A stretch of DNA of 64,000 nucleotides from Pseudomonas sp. MM213 (GCF_020423045.1 NZ_CP081943.1:3782001-3846000); one strand, 5' to 3'. Positions 30,847 through 41,322 are shown, counted from the stretch's first letter. Made by a program: numbers and translations. The notes: generated from the letters alone by a model not told the origin.

Positions 30847-30927
30847 TTCGCGGGCAAGCCTCGCTCCTACAGGGTCAATGGTGAACCTGTAGGAGCGAGC
30901 GGTGCGGCGGTCCGACTTGCCCGCGAA
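30847..30927. repeat. REP doublet with an extended right arm
   Basis: The left arm is canonical; the right arm (30886-30927) carries an extra block GGTGCGGCGGTCCGA (30901-30915) between its halves. It is the same block, in opposite orientation, as in the doublet at 8898-8977. Confidence 0.88.
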
Positions 30928-30956
30928 GGGAGCGCCGCCGATTCGCAGCAGAAAAA

Positions 30957-31241
30957 CTACAACCCACCCGTCGCCTGAAAACTCACGCCGATCACCGTCA
31001 ACACCGACAACGGCAACAGCAGCGTATCAAGCAACGCGCTGGCCGGCAGATCGACACCCGGATAACTCGGCGCCTCTGCCCCAAAACGATCCATCGCACA
31101 GCAACCGCCATTCAGGGCGTACAAGTCCAGGCGCGTGCCCGCATACACCACCGGCGCCCCCGGTTTGGCAGCATCCAGCGTGCGTGCCGTGGCGCACCCC
31201 GCCAGTTGCAGCGCCAGCACAATCGTCAGCAGCTTATTCAT
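30957..31241 (-). CDS. YceK/YidQ family lipoprotein
   Basis: A 94-residue lipoprotein with signal and lipobox LAGC (Cys near residue 16). The core [15 protein letters not shown] and the C-terminal [18 protein letters not shown] are typical of the YceK family of small outer-membrane lipoproteins, whose function is unknown. Its ATG overlaps the ubiX stop by 8 bases, so it is the last gene of mpl-ubiX-yceK. Confidence 0.87.
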   Translation of the reverse strand: MNKLLTIVLALQLAGCATARTLDAAKPGAPVVYAGTRLDLYALNGGCCAMDRFGAEAPSYPGVDLPASALLDTLLLPLSVLTVIGVSFQATGGL

Positions 31242-31866
31242 CGCTGGTCAGATGGTGTTCGCCCCAACGCGGCAGCATGTCTTGTGGAATGTTCAGCAGG
31301 TTGAGAATCCGCGCCACCACAAAATCGATCAGGTCATCGATGGTCTGCGGCTGATGATAGAAGCCCGGCGACGCAGGCAAAATGGTCACGCCCATGTTCG
31401 ACAACTTGAGCATGTGCTCCAGATGAATGCTCGAATATGGCGCTTCACGTGGCACCAGAATCAGCTGGCGACGCTCCTTCAGCGTGACATCGGCGGCGCG
31501 CTCGATCAGGTTGTTGCAGGCACCGGTGGCAATGGCCGACAGCGTACCGGTCGAACACGGCACGACCACCATCGCCGACGGCGCACCGGAGCCCGAGGCC
31601 ACCGGTGACATCCAGTCTTCCTTGCCGTACACCCGAATCTGCCCGGCGGCAGCGCCGGTGTACTCGGTGAGGAAGGCCTGCATCATTTGGGTTTTCGGCG
31701 GCAGCGTGACGTCAGTCTCGGTGGCCATCACCAGTTGCGCAGCCTTGGAAATCAGGAAGTGCACCTCGCGGTCTTCGCGGATCAGGCAGTCCAGCAGGCG
31801 CAAACCGTACTGGGCGCCCGAAGCGCCGGTCATCGCCAGCGTGATGCGTTCCGGGCCGTTGTTCAT
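31234..31866 (-). CDS. ubiX: Flavin prenyltransferase UbiX
   Basis: UbiX makes prenylated FMN, the cofactor of the UbiD decarboxylase in ubiquinone synthesis. ATG 31866 ([21 protein letters not shown]) overlaps the mpl stop (ATGA) and gives 210 residues; an open frame extends well upstream inside mpl but is not homologous. The flavoprotein motif [15 protein letters not shown], the SSGSGA-like [21 protein letters not shown] and [16 protein letters not shown] are present. Confidence 0.96.
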   Translation of the reverse strand: MNNGPERITLAMTGASGAQYGLRLLDCLIREDREVHFLISKAAQLVMATETDVTLPPKTQMMQAFLTEYTGAAAGQIRVYGKEDWMSPVASGSGAPSAMVVVPCSTGTLSAIATGACNNLIERAADVTLKERRQLILVPREAPYSSIHLEHMLKLSNMGVTILPASPGFYHQPQTIDDLIDFVVARILNLLNIPQDMLPRWGEHHLTSDE

Positions 31867-33212
31867 TGCAGCGCCTCGGCGAGTTTGCCGTGCAGGCCGC
31901 CGAAGCCGCCGTTGCTCATGATCACCACGTGAGTGCCGGGCTGTGCCTGGCTCTTCACGCGCTCGATGATGCCTTCCAGCGATTCGCTGACAATCGACGG
32001 CACACTGCACAGCGCGGCGGTCGCGCCCAGATCCCAACCGAGGTTGGCCGGTGCGTACCAGATCACCTGATCGGCATCGACCACGCTTTCCGGCAAACCG
32101 TCGCGGTGCGCACCAAGTTTCATGGAGTTGGAACGCGGCTCGATGATGGCGATCAGCGGCGCGTCGCCGATGCGTTTGCGCAGACCGTCGAGGGTCGTGG
32201 CGATGGCCGTCGGGTGATGAGCAAAGTCGTCATAGATGGTAATGCCGCGAACCTCGGCGACCTTTTCCATCCGGCGCTTCACGCTTTTGAACGCGCTCAA
32301 CGCGGCAATACCCATCGACGGCACAACACCGACATGCCGCGCGGCTGCCAGGGTGGCCAGTGCGTTGGCAACGTTATGCTGGCCGGTCATGTCCCACTCG
32401 ACCACGCCTTGAGCGACGCCTTCGAACATCACTTCGAATTTCGAACCGTCTTCGCTCAGCAGTTTGACCTGCCACTGACCACCGGCGCCGGTGGTTTGCA
32501 CCGGGGTCCAGCAGCCCATCTCGATCACGCGCTGCAATGCCGGCTCGGTGGTCGGATGGATCACCAGGCCTTCGCTCGGGATGGTCCGCACCAAATGGTG
32601 GAACTGCCGCTCGATGGCCGGCAGATCGGGGAAGATGTCAGCGTGATCGAACTCCAGGTTGTTCAGGATCGCCGTGCGCGGGCGGTAGTGAACGAACTTG
32701 GAGCGCTTGTCGAAGAACGCACTGTCGTACTCGTCGGCTTCGATCACGAAGAACGGTGTGCCGCCCAGACGCGCCGACACCGAGAAATTCTGCGGCACGC
32801 CGCCGATCAGGAAACCGGGGCTCATGCCCGCGTGTTCCAGCACCCAGGCCAGCATGCTGCTGGTGGTGGTTTTGCCGTGCGTACCGGCGACGGCCAGTAC
32901 CCAGCGGCCTTGCAACACGTGATCGGCCAGCCATTGCGGACCGGAGACGTAAGGCAGGCCTTTGTTCAGTACGTATTCAACAGCCGGGTTGCCGCGGGAC
33001 ATGGCGTTGCCGATGACCACCAGATCCGGCGCCGGATCGAGCTGCGCGGGGTCATAACCTTGGGTCAGTTCAATGCCCTGCGCCTGGAGCTGAGTGCTCA
33101 TCGGCGGATAGACGTTGGCATCGGAGCCGGTCACGTGATGGCCCAGCTCTTTGGCCAGAACCGCCATCGAACCCATGAAAGTGCCGCAGATACCAAGAAT
33201 ATGAATGTGCAT
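31863..33212 (-). CDS. mpl: UDP-N-acetylmuramate:L-alanyl-gamma-D-glutamyl-meso-diaminopimelate ligase
   Basis: Mpl re-attaches recycled murein tripeptide to UDP-MurNAc. The 449-residue Mur-ligase has the N-terminal Rossmann segment [14 protein letters not shown], the ATP-binding P-loop [17 protein letters not shown] (near residue 110) and the central FDHADIFPD and C-terminal [10 protein letters not shown] blocks. Together with ldcA and the transglycosylases in the window it completes much of the murein recycling route. It heads mpl-ubiX-yceK. Confidence 0.97.
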   Translation of the reverse strand: MHIHILGICGTFMGSMAVLAKELGHHVTGSDANVYPPMSTQLQAQGIELTQGYDPAQLDPAPDLVVIGNAMSRGNPAVEYVLNKGLPYVSGPQWLADHVLQGRWVLAVAGTHGKTTTSSMLAWVLEHAGMSPGFLIGGVPQNFSVSARLGGTPFFVIEADEYDSAFFDKRSKFVHYRPRTAILNNLEFDHADIFPDLPAIERQFHHLVRTIPSEGLVIHPTTEPALQRVIEMGCWTPVQTTGAGGQWQVKLLSEDGSKFEVMFEGVAQGVVEWDMTGQHNVANALATLAAARHVGVVPSMGIAALSAFKSVKRRMEKVAEVRGITIYDDFAHHPTAIATTLDGLRKRIGDAPLIAIIEPRSNSMKLGAHRDGLPESVVDADQVIWYAPANLGWDLGATAALCSVPSIVSESLEGIIERVKSQAQPGTHVVIMSNGGFGGLHGKLAEALQ

Positions 33213-33275
33213 TAGTCGACCTCGTAAAACATGGCCGCAGGTTAGCGTAGGGAGGCGAAAATCGCACCTTGTGTT

Positions 33276-33365
33276 TGTAGGAGCGAGGCTTGCCCGCGAA
33301 TGCCATCACACGGTTCACCTGATGCACCGCGTTATCGTTCTTCGCGGGCAAGCCTCGCTCCTACG
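33276..33365. repeat. REP doublet downstream of the sigma-54 regulator
   Basis: Inverted REP arms, tags outward, with a spacer whose right half is identical to that of the doublet at 35314-35409. Confidence 0.9.
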
Positions 33366-33366
33366 C

Positions 33367-35280
33367 CTATCGGGCGATGCCGTGTTTACGCAGCTTTCTA
33401 TAGAGGGTGTTACGGCTGACACCCAACTGCTCGGCGGTATGGGTCATGTGCCAACGGGTTTGCTCAAGCGCATTCAGCAACGCCAGGCGCTCGGCATCAT
33501 CCAGCGGATGTTCGCAAGGCGGTTCGACGGCAACAACCGGCACCGGCCTGGCTTGTCGAATCATCGCCGGCAAATCCTCCAGCCCGATCCGCCCGCCATC
33601 ACACAACGCGGCCAAGGTGCGCAGCACGTTACGCAACTGCCGCACGTTCCCGGGCCAGGCGAAACCCAGCAACGCCTGGCGGGCGGGCTCATCAATCAGC
33701 ACCGTTTCCCCGCCCGCCTCTTCCGCCAGCAGAAAGTCGAGCAACTGCGATTTGTCACTGCGGTCACGCAACGCCGGCAACGCAATCTCCAACCCATTGA
33801 GCCGGTAATACAAATCCTCGCGGAAGCTTCCGTCCTGCACCCGCTCCAGAAGATTACGGTGAGTCGCGCTGATGATCCGCACGTTGACCGCCTCCGGCTC
33901 GCCGCCAATCGGCACCACTTGCCGATCTTCCAGCACTCTTAATAGCCGGGTCTGCAACGCCAGCGGCATGTCGCCGATTTCATCGAGAAACAAGGTCCCG
34001 CCATCCGCCTGCTGCAACTTGCCGCGCATGCCTTCCTTGCGTGCGCCGGTAAAGCTGCCGCCGCGATAGCCGAACAACTCGCTCTCGATCAGGCTTTCCG
34101 GGATGGCCGCGCAGTTGAGCGCGACGAAGGCTTTTTCGGCCCGCTGACTGGCCTGATGCACCGCTTTGGCGAAGGCCTCCTTGCCGGACCCGGTTTCGCC
34201 GTTGATCAACAGCGGCACATCCCGTTCGAACACGCGCAGGGATTTGCGGAAGTCTTCCTGCAAACCCGCATCGCCCAGACAAATGCCCGACAGGCGCGCA
34301 GGTTCGGCAACGACCCGACTGGTCACTACCGGCACCGGAATGCTGCGCGGCTGACCGCGCAACACGGCAAACAGGGCACGCCCGTCACGTGCGCGCAACG
34401 GCCAACTGGCGCTGGCATTCACACTCGCACGGCCCAGCAACTCATCCAGCGAACAATCGAAAAACGCCTCGACCGGCTTGCCCAGCAGCCCGCCGCGAAC
34501 ATGCCCCAGCAGGTTCAGCGCGCTCTGGTTGACCGCGCTGATCCGACCTTCGCCGTCGAACGCCAGCAGCCCTTCGCTGAACAGCCCGACGGATTCCGCC
34601 TGCAGGTGAAAACGCAGCAACCATTGATTGTCGAAGTAACGCAGGAAATAGCAGCTCTCGATCATCTTCGCCGACAGATTGACCAGGGCCATGGTGTGGA
34701 ACTGACTTTGCCGCGACACCTCGTGCCGCGCCGAGGACACGTCGAGCACCGCCAGCAGTTCGCCATGCGGATCGAACACCGGGCTCGCCGAGCAGGTCAG
34801 GCCAGTGTGACGACCACGAAAATGTTCGTCCTGGTGAATGGTCAGCGACTGACGCTCCACCAGGCAGGTGCCGATGCCGTTGGTGCCTTCGCAGGCTTCG
34901 CTCCAGTCGGCACCGAGCCAAAGGCCGGCGCGCTCAAAAATCTTCCGCTCGGCGGGTGCCGTCACACAATTGAGGATCACCCCGCGCGCATCCGTCAGCA
35001 GCACCGCATGACCGGCGCCGGACAGCTGCTGATGAAGACTGCTCATTTCATTGCCGGCGATGTGCAGCACTTGCTGCAAGCGTTCGCGGCTTTCGAGGAC
35101 ACGACCGTGCTCCAGCACCGTCGGCGCCATGGTCAGGGCCGGATCGAGGTGATAGTCCTCAAGACAACGCAGCCAGGAACGGGCAATGGACGGATCGCTG
35201 CCGGGACCGTGCAGGTGGGATTTCCCCTGGGTCACGGTCAGCACTTGCTGGGCATGGCGACTCAAATGGTTGTCGTGCAT
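33367..35280 (-). CDS. eatR: Sigma-54 enhancer-binding regulator of ethanolamine catabolism (EatR/AcoR type)
   Basis: The 637-residue activator has an N-terminal GAF-type sensor region (about 60-210), a PAS-like segment (about 225-300), a AAA+ domain (about 320-550) with Walker A GETGSGKE and Walker [13 protein letters not shown], and a Fis-type helix-turn-helix at the end ([19 protein letters not shown]). The sigma-54 contact loop reads GSFTGA instead of GAFTGA, a variation also seen in AcoR-like proteins. It is divergent from the aldehyde dehydrogenase and matches PA4021 (EatR) in context; the symbol rests on that synteny. Confidence 0.92.
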   Translation of the reverse strand: MHDNHLSRHAQQVLTVTQGKSHLHGPGSDPSIARSWLRCLEDYHLDPALTMAPTVLEHGRVLESRERLQQVLHIAGNEMSSLHQQLSGAGHAVLLTDARGVILNCVTAPAERKIFERAGLWLGADWSEACEGTNGIGTCLVERQSLTIHQDEHFRGRHTGLTCSASPVFDPHGELLAVLDVSSARHEVSRQSQFHTMALVNLSAKMIESCYFLRYFDNQWLLRFHLQAESVGLFSEGLLAFDGEGRISAVNQSALNLLGHVRGGLLGKPVEAFFDCSLDELLGRASVNASASWPLRARDGRALFAVLRGQPRSIPVPVVTSRVVAEPARLSGICLGDAGLQEDFRKSLRVFERDVPLLINGETGSGKEAFAKAVHQASQRAEKAFVALNCAAIPESLIESELFGYRGGSFTGARKEGMRGKLQQADGGTLFLDEIGDMPLALQTRLLRVLEDRQVVPIGGEPEAVNVRIISATHRNLLERVQDGSFREDLYYRLNGLEIALPALRDRSDKSQLLDFLLAEEAGGETVLIDEPARQALLGFAWPGNVRQLRNVLRTLAALCDGGRIGLEDLPAMIRQARPVPVVAVEPPCEHPLDDAERLALLNALEQTRWHMTHTAEQLGVSRNTLYRKLRKHGIAR

Positions 35281-35313
35281 TTCTTATTATTCTCCCCATG
35301 CGATTTACGCCGA

Positions 35314-35409
35314 CCCTGTAGGAGCGAGGCTTGCCCGCGAAAAACGATGACGCGGTTTGCCTGATGCACCGCGTTATCGTTCTTCGCGGGCAAGCCTCGC
35401 TCCTACAGG
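35314..35409. repeat. REP doublet upstream of eatR
   Basis: Inverted REP arms, tags outward, of the CGAGGCTTGCCCGCGA class. The spacer ends in CCTGATGCACCGCGTTATCG, shared with the doublet on the other side of eatR. Confidence 0.9.
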
Positions 35410-35470
35410 GAGGTTCGAGCATCCTCCAGCCTAGCCCGCATTGCAATGCTGGCAAGACCGGTCAGTCACA

Positions 35471-35513
35471 GCTTGTGCCACAAGCGGTACAAACTGTCAC
35501 GGGGGCTGTACCG
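35471..35513. promoter_or_regulatory. Candidate enhancer sites for EatR
   Basis: A perfect palindrome GCTTGTG-C-CACAAGC (35471-35485) abuts an inverted repeat CGGTACA (35485-35491) / TGTACCG (35507-35513). They lie 75-115 bases upstream of the sigma-54 promoter, the usual distance for an enhancer. Binding by EatR is inferred only from position. Confidence 0.5.
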
Positions 35514-35587
35514 AAAGCGTCACAGCCGCCATCCATCCGTCCGACAAAAAACGCGCAAGGCCTTGATTTGCCTAGCTCACAGGGCAG

Positions 35588-35603
35588 TGGCCCGACCTTT
35601 GCT
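35588..35603 (+). promoter_or_regulatory. Sigma-54 promoter of the aldehyde dehydrogenase
   Basis: TGGCCCGACCTTTGCT matches the consensus TGGCACG-N4-TTGCW with one mismatch and correct GG-GC spacing. The start of transcription would be near 35614, about 53 bases before the ATG. Confidence 0.82.
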
Positions 35604-35666
35604 CTACGCTTATAGCAAGCGCACATGCGCCTCTCTAATAAGTACAAAAGCCAAGGAGAAAACACC

Positions 35667-37187
35667 ATGCGTTACGCTCACCCCGGTACTGAAGGCGCTA
35701 TCGTTTCGTTCAAAGCCAAATACGGTAACTACATCGGCGGCGAGTTCGTCGCGCCTGTCAAAGGTCAGTACTTCACCAATACCTCGCCAGTGAATGGCCA
35801 ACCGATTGCCGAATTCCCGCGCTCCACGGCCGAAGACATCGACAAAGCCCTGGACGCTGCCCACGCCGCTGCCGATGCCTGGGGCGCCACGTCCGCCCAG
35901 GCGCGCTCGCTGGTGCTGCTGAAAATCGCCGACCGCATCGAGCAGAACCTGGAACTGCTGGCGATCACCGAATCCTGGGACAACGGCAAAGCCGTTCGCG
36001 AAACCCTCAACGCCGACATCCCGCTGGCCGCCGACCACTTCCGTTACTTCGCCGGTTGCATCCGTGCGCAGGAAGGCAGCGCTGCCGAGATCGACGGCAA
36101 CACCGTGGCCTATCACATCCATGAACCGCTGGGCGTGGTCGGGCAGATCATCCCGTGGAACTTCCCGATCCTGATGGCCGCGTGGAAACTCGCCCCGGCG
36201 CTGGCGGCGGGCAACTGCGTGGTGCTCAAGCCAGCAGAACAAACGCCGCTGGGCATTACCGTGCTGGTCGAGCTGATCGGCGACCTGCTGCCACCGGGCG
36301 TGCTCAACATTGTGCAAGGCTTCGGCAAAGAAGCCGGCGAAGCGCTCGCCACCAGCAAACGCATCGCCAAGATCGCCTTCACTGGCTCGACCCCGGTCGG
36401 CTCGCACATCATGAAGTGCGCCGCCGAAAACATCATCCCGTCCACCGTGGAGCTGGGTGGCAAATCGCCGAACATCTTCTTCGAAGACATCATGAAAGCC
36501 GAACCGTCCTTCATCGAGAAAGCCGCTGAAGGCCTGGTGCTGGCGTTCTTCAACCAGGGCGAAGTCTGCACCTGCCCGTCCCGCGCGCTGGTTCAGGAAT
36601 CGATCTACGACGACTTCATGAAAGAGGTGATGAAAAAAGTCCTGTCGATCAAACGCGGTGACCCGCTGGACACCGACACCATGGTCGGCGCCCAGGCGTC
36701 CGAGCAGCAATTCGACAAAATCCTTTCGTACCTGGAAATCGCCAAGGGCGAAGGCGCCGAGCTGCTGACCGGCGGCAAGGTGGAAAAACTCGAGGGCAGT
36801 CTGGCGACGGGTTATTACATCCAGCCAACCCTGCTCAAGGGCACCAACAAAATGCGTGTGTTCCAGGAAGAAATCTTTGGCCCGGTGGTGAGCATCACCA
36901 CGTTCAAGGACGAAGCCGAAGCCCTGGCCATCGCCAACGACACCGAGTTCGGTCTCGGCGCCGGCCTCTGGACCCGCGACATCAACCGCGCCTATCGCAT
37001 GGGCCGCGCCATCAAGGCCGGTCGCGTGTGGACCAACTGCTATCACCTGTACCCGGCGCACGCCGCGTTCGGTGGCTACAAAAAGTCCGGCGTCGGTCGT
37101 GAAACCCACAAAATGATGCTCGATCACTATCAGCAGACCAAAAACCTGCTGGTGAGCTACGACATCAATCCGTTGGGCTTCTTCTAA
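35667..37187 (+). CDS. NAD+-dependent aldehyde dehydrogenase (acetaldehyde oxidation)
   Basis: The 506-residue class I/II-like aldehyde dehydrogenase starts at ATG 35667 after CAAGGAGAA. The catalytic Cys is in [13 protein letters not shown], the general base Glu in [11 protein letters not shown], and the cofactor loop in [11 protein letters not shown]. It resembles ExaC/AldB-type acetaldehyde dehydrogenases. Next to the ethanolamine permease and ethanolamine ammonia-lyase, it would oxidise the acetaldehyde that EutBC releases. A sigma-54 promoter and the divergent activator point to ethanolamine induction. Confidence 0.93.
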   Translation: MRYAHPGTEGAIVSFKAKYGNYIGGEFVAPVKGQYFTNTSPVNGQPIAEFPRSTAEDIDKALDAAHAAADAWGATSAQARSLVLLKIADRIEQNLELLAITESWDNGKAVRETLNADIPLAADHFRYFAGCIRAQEGSAAEIDGNTVAYHIHEPLGVVGQIIPWNFPILMAAWKLAPALAAGNCVVLKPAEQTPLGITVLVELIGDLLPPGVLNIVQGFGKEAGEALATSKRIAKIAFTGSTPVGSHIMKCAAENIIPSTVELGGKSPNIFFEDIMKAEPSFIEKAAEGLVLAFFNQGEVCTCPSRALVQESIYDDFMKEVMKKVLSIKRGDPLDTDTMVGAQASEQQFDKILSYLEIAKGEGAELLTGGKVEKLEGSLATGYYIQPTLLKGTNKMRVFQEEIFGPVVSITTFKDEAEALAIANDTEFGLGAGLWTRDINRAYRMGRAIKAGRVWTNCYHLYPAHAAFGGYKKSGVGRETHKMMLDHYQQTKNLLVSYDINPLGFF

Positions 37188-37212
37188 CCCGGCGCGAAAC
37201 CGCGTAACGGCC

Positions 37213-37277
37213 TTCGCGAGCAAGCTTCGCTCCTACAGGATCACGCCGTACCTGTAGGAGCGAGGCTTGCCCGCGAA
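37213..37277. repeat. REP doublet (tags inward)
   Basis: Two inverted arms about 12 bases apart lie between the dehydrogenase and the permease promoter. Confidence 0.9.
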
Positions 37278-37317
37278 GGCATCCTCAAACACACCACAAA
37301 TCACTGCCCTGCCGCTC

Positions 37318-37332
37318 TGGCACGGGCTTTGC
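37318..37332 (+). promoter_or_regulatory. Sigma-54 promoter of the ethanolamine permease
   Basis: TGGCACGGGCTTTGC is a full match to TGGCACG-N4-TTGC with correct spacing. Transcription would begin near 37344, about 60 bases before the permease ATG. Confidence 0.88.
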
Positions 37333-37405
37333 GTGCCCGCTCCACACCAAAAATCAGTTTCCGAAAGTCCAACAGATCAAACAATAAAAAAGACAGCGAG
37401 GACTT

Positions 37406-38776
37406 ATGACTTCTTCCACACAGCTCAAACCCACACTCGGCACCCTGCACTTATGGGGCATTGCCGTCGGCCTAGTGATTTCCGGCGAGTACTTCGGCTG
37501 GAGTTACGGCTGGGGCACCGCAGGCACTCTGGGTTTCCTCGTCACCGCCCTGATGGTGGCGACGATGTACACCTGTTTCATCTTCAGTTTCACCGAACTG
37601 ACTACCGCCATTCCCCACGCTGGCGGGCCCTTTGCCTACAGCCGACGGGCCTTCGGCGAGAAAGGCGGCTTGATTGCCGGCATTGCCACGCTGATTGAAT
37701 TCGTCTTTGCGCCGCCGGCCATTGCCATGGCCATTGGCGCTTATCTGAACGTTCAATACCCGGAACTTGACCCCAAGATTGCCGCCGTTGGCGCCTATTT
37801 CGTGTTCATGACGCTCAACATCCTCGGCGTCAGCATCGCCGCCACGTTTGAACTGGTGGTGACCGTGCTGGCCGTCGCCGAGTTGCTGGTGTTCATGGGC
37901 GTGGTCGCGCCGGGCTTCAGTTTCAGCAATTTCGTGCTCAACGGCTGGTCGGGTTCGAACGAGTTCACCATTGCCTCAATCCCCGGCATCTTTGCGGCGA
38001 TCCCGTTCGCGATCTGGTTTTTCCTCGCGATTGAAGGTGCGGCGATGGCGGCTGAAGAAGCCAAGGACCCGAAACGCACGATTCCCAAGGCGTACGTCAG
38101 CGGCATTCTGACGTTGGTGTTCCTCGCGATCGGCGTGATGGTGATGGCCGGCGGCGTGGGCGACTGGCGTCAATTGTCGAACATCAACGACCCGCTGCCT
38201 CAGGCGATGAAAGCCGTGGTCGGCAACAATTCGACCTGGATGCACATGCTGGTCTGGATCGGCCTGTTCGGGCTGGTGGCGAGTTTCCACGGGATCATTC
38301 TCGGTTACTCGCGTCAGTTCTTCGCCCTGGCCCGGGCCGGCTACCTGCCACGTTCGCTGGCCAAACTGTCACGTTTCCAGACCCCGCACCGAGCCATTCT
38401 GGCCGGCGGCGTGATCGGCATCGCGGCAATCTACAGCGACGGCCTGGTCAACCTGCAAGGCATGACGCTGACGGCAGCGATGATCACCATGTCGGTATTC
38501 GGTGCCATCGTGATGTACATCATCAGTATGCTGAGCCTGTTCAAGCTGCGTAAGACCGAGCCGAACCTGGAACGCAGCTTCCGCGCGCCGGGTTACCCGA
38601 TCGTGCCGGGGATTGCGCTGTTTCTGGCCGTGGTGTGCCTGGTGGCGATGGCGTGGTTCAACCCGCTGATCGGCTGTGTGTTCCTCGGTTTCATGGCGGC
38701 CGGGTATTTGTATTTCCAACTGACCGCCAAGCAGCGCTTCGATGCGCCGGCGGATGCGATGCTCGAAGGCGCCTGA
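37406..38776 (+). CDS. Ethanolamine permease (APC superfamily)
   Basis: The 456-residue protein has about twelve membrane helices and the APC-family start GTLHLWGIAVGLVISGEYFGWSYGW, with GGPFAYSRRAFGEKGG in the first conserved loop and AMAAEEAKDPKRTIPKAY after helix 6. It matches the Eat-type ethanolamine transporters rather than EutH. Its gene lies between the aldehyde dehydrogenase and eutBC and has its own sigma-54 promoter. An AGCGAGGACTT ribosome site precedes the ATG. Confidence 0.93.
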   Translation: MTSSTQLKPTLGTLHLWGIAVGLVISGEYFGWSYGWGTAGTLGFLVTALMVATMYTCFIFSFTELTTAIPHAGGPFAYSRRAFGEKGGLIAGIATLIEFVFAPPAIAMAIGAYLNVQYPELDPKIAAVGAYFVFMTLNILGVSIAATFELVVTVLAVAELLVFMGVVAPGFSFSNFVLNGWSGSNEFTIASIPGIFAAIPFAIWFFLAIEGAAMAAEEAKDPKRTIPKAYVSGILTLVFLAIGVMVMAGGVGDWRQLSNINDPLPQAMKAVVGNNSTWMHMLVWIGLFGLVASFHGIILGYSRQFFALARAGYLPRSLAKLSRFQTPHRAILAGGVIGIAAIYSDGLVNLQGMTLTAAMITMSVFGAIVMYIISMLSLFKLRKTEPNLERSFRAPGYPIVPGIALFLAVVCLVAMAWFNPLIGCVFLGFMAAGYLYFQLTAKQRFDAPADAMLEGA

Positions 38777-38784
38777 GTTGCACC

Positions 38785-38809
38785 GGCGCCGGGCCGTATG
38801 CCCGGCGCC
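38785..38809 (+). terminator. Strong hairpin after the permease gene
   Basis: A perfect 10-bp stem (GGCGCCGGGC / GCCCGGCGCC, loop CGTAT) lies 8 bases after the stop and is followed by TGCATTATT, not a pure T-run. It may terminate partly or protect the upstream message 3' end. Confidence 0.6.
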
Positions 38810-38836
38810 TGCATTATTGAAGTGCACACCGCTCCC

Positions 38837-38929
38837 CCTGTGGGAGCCAGCCTGCTGGCGATTGCGGTCTGACAGTCAGCATAGATTTTGAATGACACAC
38901 TGCAATCGCCAGCAGGCTGGCTCCCACAA
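38837..38929. repeat. REP doublet, TGGGAGCCAGCCTGCTGGCG type
   Basis: Inverted arms of a distinct REP subclass (CCAGCCTGCTGGCGAT), tags outward, with a spacer of about 30 bases, lie between permease and eutB. Confidence 0.9.
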
Positions 38930-38974
38930 GGGAATGTCAGGGTAATCAAGACTTCTACACATCAGGAGGACACC

Positions 38975-40369
38975 GTGGCCACATTTGCCCATTCCATCGG
39001 CGCCCAGACCTACCGCTTTGCCAGCCTCAAAGAGGTCATGGCCAAGGCCAGCCCGGCGCGTTCCGGGGATTTCCTGGCCGGCGTCGCCGCCCTTAACGAT
39101 GGCGAGCGCGTCGCCGCGCAAATGGCCCTGGCTGATATCCCGTTGACTCACTTCCTGCAGGAAGTGCTGATTCCTTACGAGGCCGATGAAGTCACCCGAC
39201 TGATCATCGACACTCACGACAAACAAGCCTTCGCCGTGGTCAGCCATCTCACCGTTGGCGGGTTTCGCGACTGGCTGCTCAGCGATGCCGCCGACGAACA
39301 GAGCCTGCGCGCCCTCGCCCCGGGCCTGACGCCGGAAATGGCCGCGGCCGTGTCAAAAATCATGCGCGTGCAGGACCTGGTGCTGGTCGCGCAGAAAATC
39401 CGCGTGATCACGCACTTTCGCGGCACCATGGGCCTGCGGGGACGCTTATCCACCCGCCTGCAACCCAACCACCCCACCGACGAACCGGCCGGTATCGCCG
39501 CGAGCATTCTCGACGGCCTGCTGTACGGCAACGGCGACGCGATGATCGGCATCAACCCGGCCACCGACAGCATTGCCTCGATTTGCGCGATGCTGGAAAT
39601 GCTCGACGCGATCATCCAGCGCTACGAAATTCCTACACAAGCCTGCGTGCTGACCCACGTCACCACGTCCATCGAAGCGATCAATCGCGGCGTTCCGCTG
39701 GACCTGGTGTTCCAGTCGATCGCCGGCACCGAAGCGGCCAATGCCAGCTTCGGCATCAACCTGAACGTGTTGCAGGAAGGTTACGACGCCGGTTTGAGCC
39801 TGAATCGCGGCACGCTTGGGCAAAACCTGATGTATTTCGAGACCGGCCAGGGCAGCGCCCTGTCGGCCAACGCCCACCACGGCATCGATCAACAAACCTG
39901 CGAAACCCGCGCCTACGCGGTTGCCCGACATTTCAAACCGTTTTTGGTGAACACCGTCGTAGGATTTATCGGCCCGGAATACCTCTACAACGGCAAACAG
40001 ATCATCCGTGCAGGCCTGGAAGACCACTTCTGCGGCAAATTGCTGGGCGTGCCGATGGGCTGCGACATCTGTTACACCAACCACGCCGAAGCCGACCAGG
40101 ACGACATGGACACCCTGCTGACCCTGCTCGGCGTGGCCGGGATCAACTTCATCATGGGCATCCCCGGTTCCGACGACATCATGCTCAACTACCAGACCAC
40201 TTCGTTCCACGACGCGCTCTACGCCCGACAAACCCTGGGCTTGAAACCGGCGCCGGAGTTCGAACAGTGGCTGGCCAAGATGGGCATTTTCACTCAGGCC
40301 GATGGCAAGATTCATTTCGGCGAGCGCCTGCCGACAGCCTTCCGCCAGGCGATGGGGCAACTGGGATGA
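38975..40369 (+). CDS. eutB: Ethanolamine ammonia-lyase large subunit
   Basis: EutB is the catalytic alpha chain of the adenosylcobalamin-dependent lyase that splits ethanolamine into acetaldehyde and ammonia. GTG 38975 follows an AGGAGGA ribosome site and gives 464 residues, the family length ([15 protein letters not shown]). TIM-barrel blocks such as [20 protein letters not shown] and [23 protein letters not shown] [11 protein letters not shown] are present. No separate sigma-54 promoter was seen before it. It overlaps eutC by 4 bases. Confidence 0.97.
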   Translation: MATFAHSIGAQTYRFASLKEVMAKASPARSGDFLAGVAALNDGERVAAQMALADIPLTHFLQEVLIPYEADEVTRLIIDTHDKQAFAVVSHLTVGGFRDWLLSDAADEQSLRALAPGLTPEMAAAVSKIMRVQDLVLVAQKIRVITHFRGTMGLRGRLSTRLQPNHPTDEPAGIAASILDGLLYGNGDAMIGINPATDSIASICAMLEMLDAIIQRYEIPTQACVLTHVTTSIEAINRGVPLDLVFQSIAGTEAANASFGINLNVLQEGYDAGLSLNRGTLGQNLMYFETGQGSALSANAHHGIDQQTCETRAYAVARHFKPFLVNTVVGFIGPEYLYNGKQIIRAGLEDHFCGKLLGVPMGCDICYTNHAEADQDDMDTLLTLLGVAGINFIMGIPGSDDIMLNYQTTSFHDALYARQTLGLKPAPEFEQWLAKMGIFTQADGKIHFGERLPTAFRQAMGQLG

Positions 40370-41202
40370 GTGTCGAGATGGATAAACCGCCTGTTGATTC
40401 AGAAAATCCGTTGCTGGAACTGCGGCGCCTGACCCCGGCACGGATTGCCCTGGGCCGCACCGGCACCAGCATGCCGACCAGCGCACAGCTTGATTTTCAG
40501 TACGCCCACGCCCAGGCTCGGGACGCGGTGCACCTGCCCTTCGACCATGCCGGGCTCAGCGCGCAATTGGCTGAATGCGGATACGAAAGTGTGCTCCTGC
40601 ACAGCGCCGCCACCAACCGCGACAGTTATTTGCAGCGCCCTGACTTGGGGCGGAAATTGAGCGATGAGTCCGCGCAAATCCTGCGCAACCATGCTTCAGC
40701 CTATCCCGGCGGCGTCGATCTGGTGATTGTCGTGGCCGATGGTTTGTCGGCACTGGCTGTGCACCGCCACACCGTGCCCTTCCTTTCGCGCATGCGAGAG
40801 CAGATCGAAGTCGATGGCTGGACGGTTTCACCGGTGATTCTGGTCGAACAAGGCCGGGTCGCGATAAGCGACGAAATCGGCGAGTTGCTGGGCGCAAAAA
40901 TGGTGGTGATTCTGATTGGCGAACGCCCTGGCCTCAGCTCGCCAGACAGTCTGGGATTATATTTCACCTACAATCCAAAGGTCGGCCTGACGGATGCTTA
41001 CCGCAACTGCATCTCCAATGTGCGACTGGAAGGCTTGAGTTATGGCATGGCGGCACACCGATTGCTGTATTTGATGCGCGAAGCCTGTCGGCGACAGTTG
41101 TCGGGGGTCAACCTGAAGGACGAAGCGCAGCTTCAGACGCTGGAGTCGGACGCAGGTGCAGACATGAAAGGTAATTTCCTACTGAGCCTGCCGGATGCCT
41201 GA
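40366..41202 (+). CDS. eutC: Ethanolamine ammonia-lyase small subunit
   Basis: EutC completes the cobalamin-binding site of the lyase. The ATG at 40366 overlaps the eutB stop (ATGA), giving 278 residues. The family block [35 protein letters not shown] is near the N terminus, and [15 protein letters not shown] and [20 protein letters not shown] are further on. No eutA-like reactivase, microcompartment shell or eutG/eutD genes are adjacent, so this is the short, non-compartment pathway. It needs B12, which links it to the BtuB/BtuF genes at the end of the window. Confidence 0.97.
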   Translation: MSVEMDKPPVDSENPLLELRRLTPARIALGRTGTSMPTSAQLDFQYAHAQARDAVHLPFDHAGLSAQLAECGYESVLLHSAATNRDSYLQRPDLGRKLSDESAQILRNHASAYPGGVDLVIVVADGLSALAVHRHTVPFLSRMREQIEVDGWTVSPVILVEQGRVAISDEIGELLGAKMVVILIGERPGLSSPDSLGLYFTYNPKVGLTDAYRNCISNVRLEGLSYGMAAHRLLYLMREACRRQLSGVNLKDEAQLQTLESDAGADMKGNFLLSLPDA

Positions 41203-41322
41203 ACCGTTTCCGCATTGCGTTTCTGATTCAATTTCAGGCAGGATCGAAACACGGCTGCCCGAGTGAAGAACCGTTCGCCGTCAGAGCATGTGAAGACAGC
41301 CACTTGAAGACGAGACCTATCG

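Larger units (their letters stand above)
35281..35666. promoter_or_regulatory. Divergent control region between eatR and the aldehyde dehydrogenase
   Basis: About 385 bases without a gene. From left to right it holds a REP doublet (35314-35409), two candidate activator sites (35471-35485 and 35485-35513), a sigma-54 promoter (35588-35603) and the leader of the dehydrogenase with its AAGGAG ribosome site. Confidence 0.8.

Noticed and set aside
31867..32037. N-terminal extension of ubiX
   Set aside because: Lies inside mpl and has no similarity to UbiX; ATGA overlap sets the start at 31866.
31866..33215. 449-codon plus-strand frame opposite mpl
   Set aside because: Exact antisense of mpl codons with shadow-type composition.
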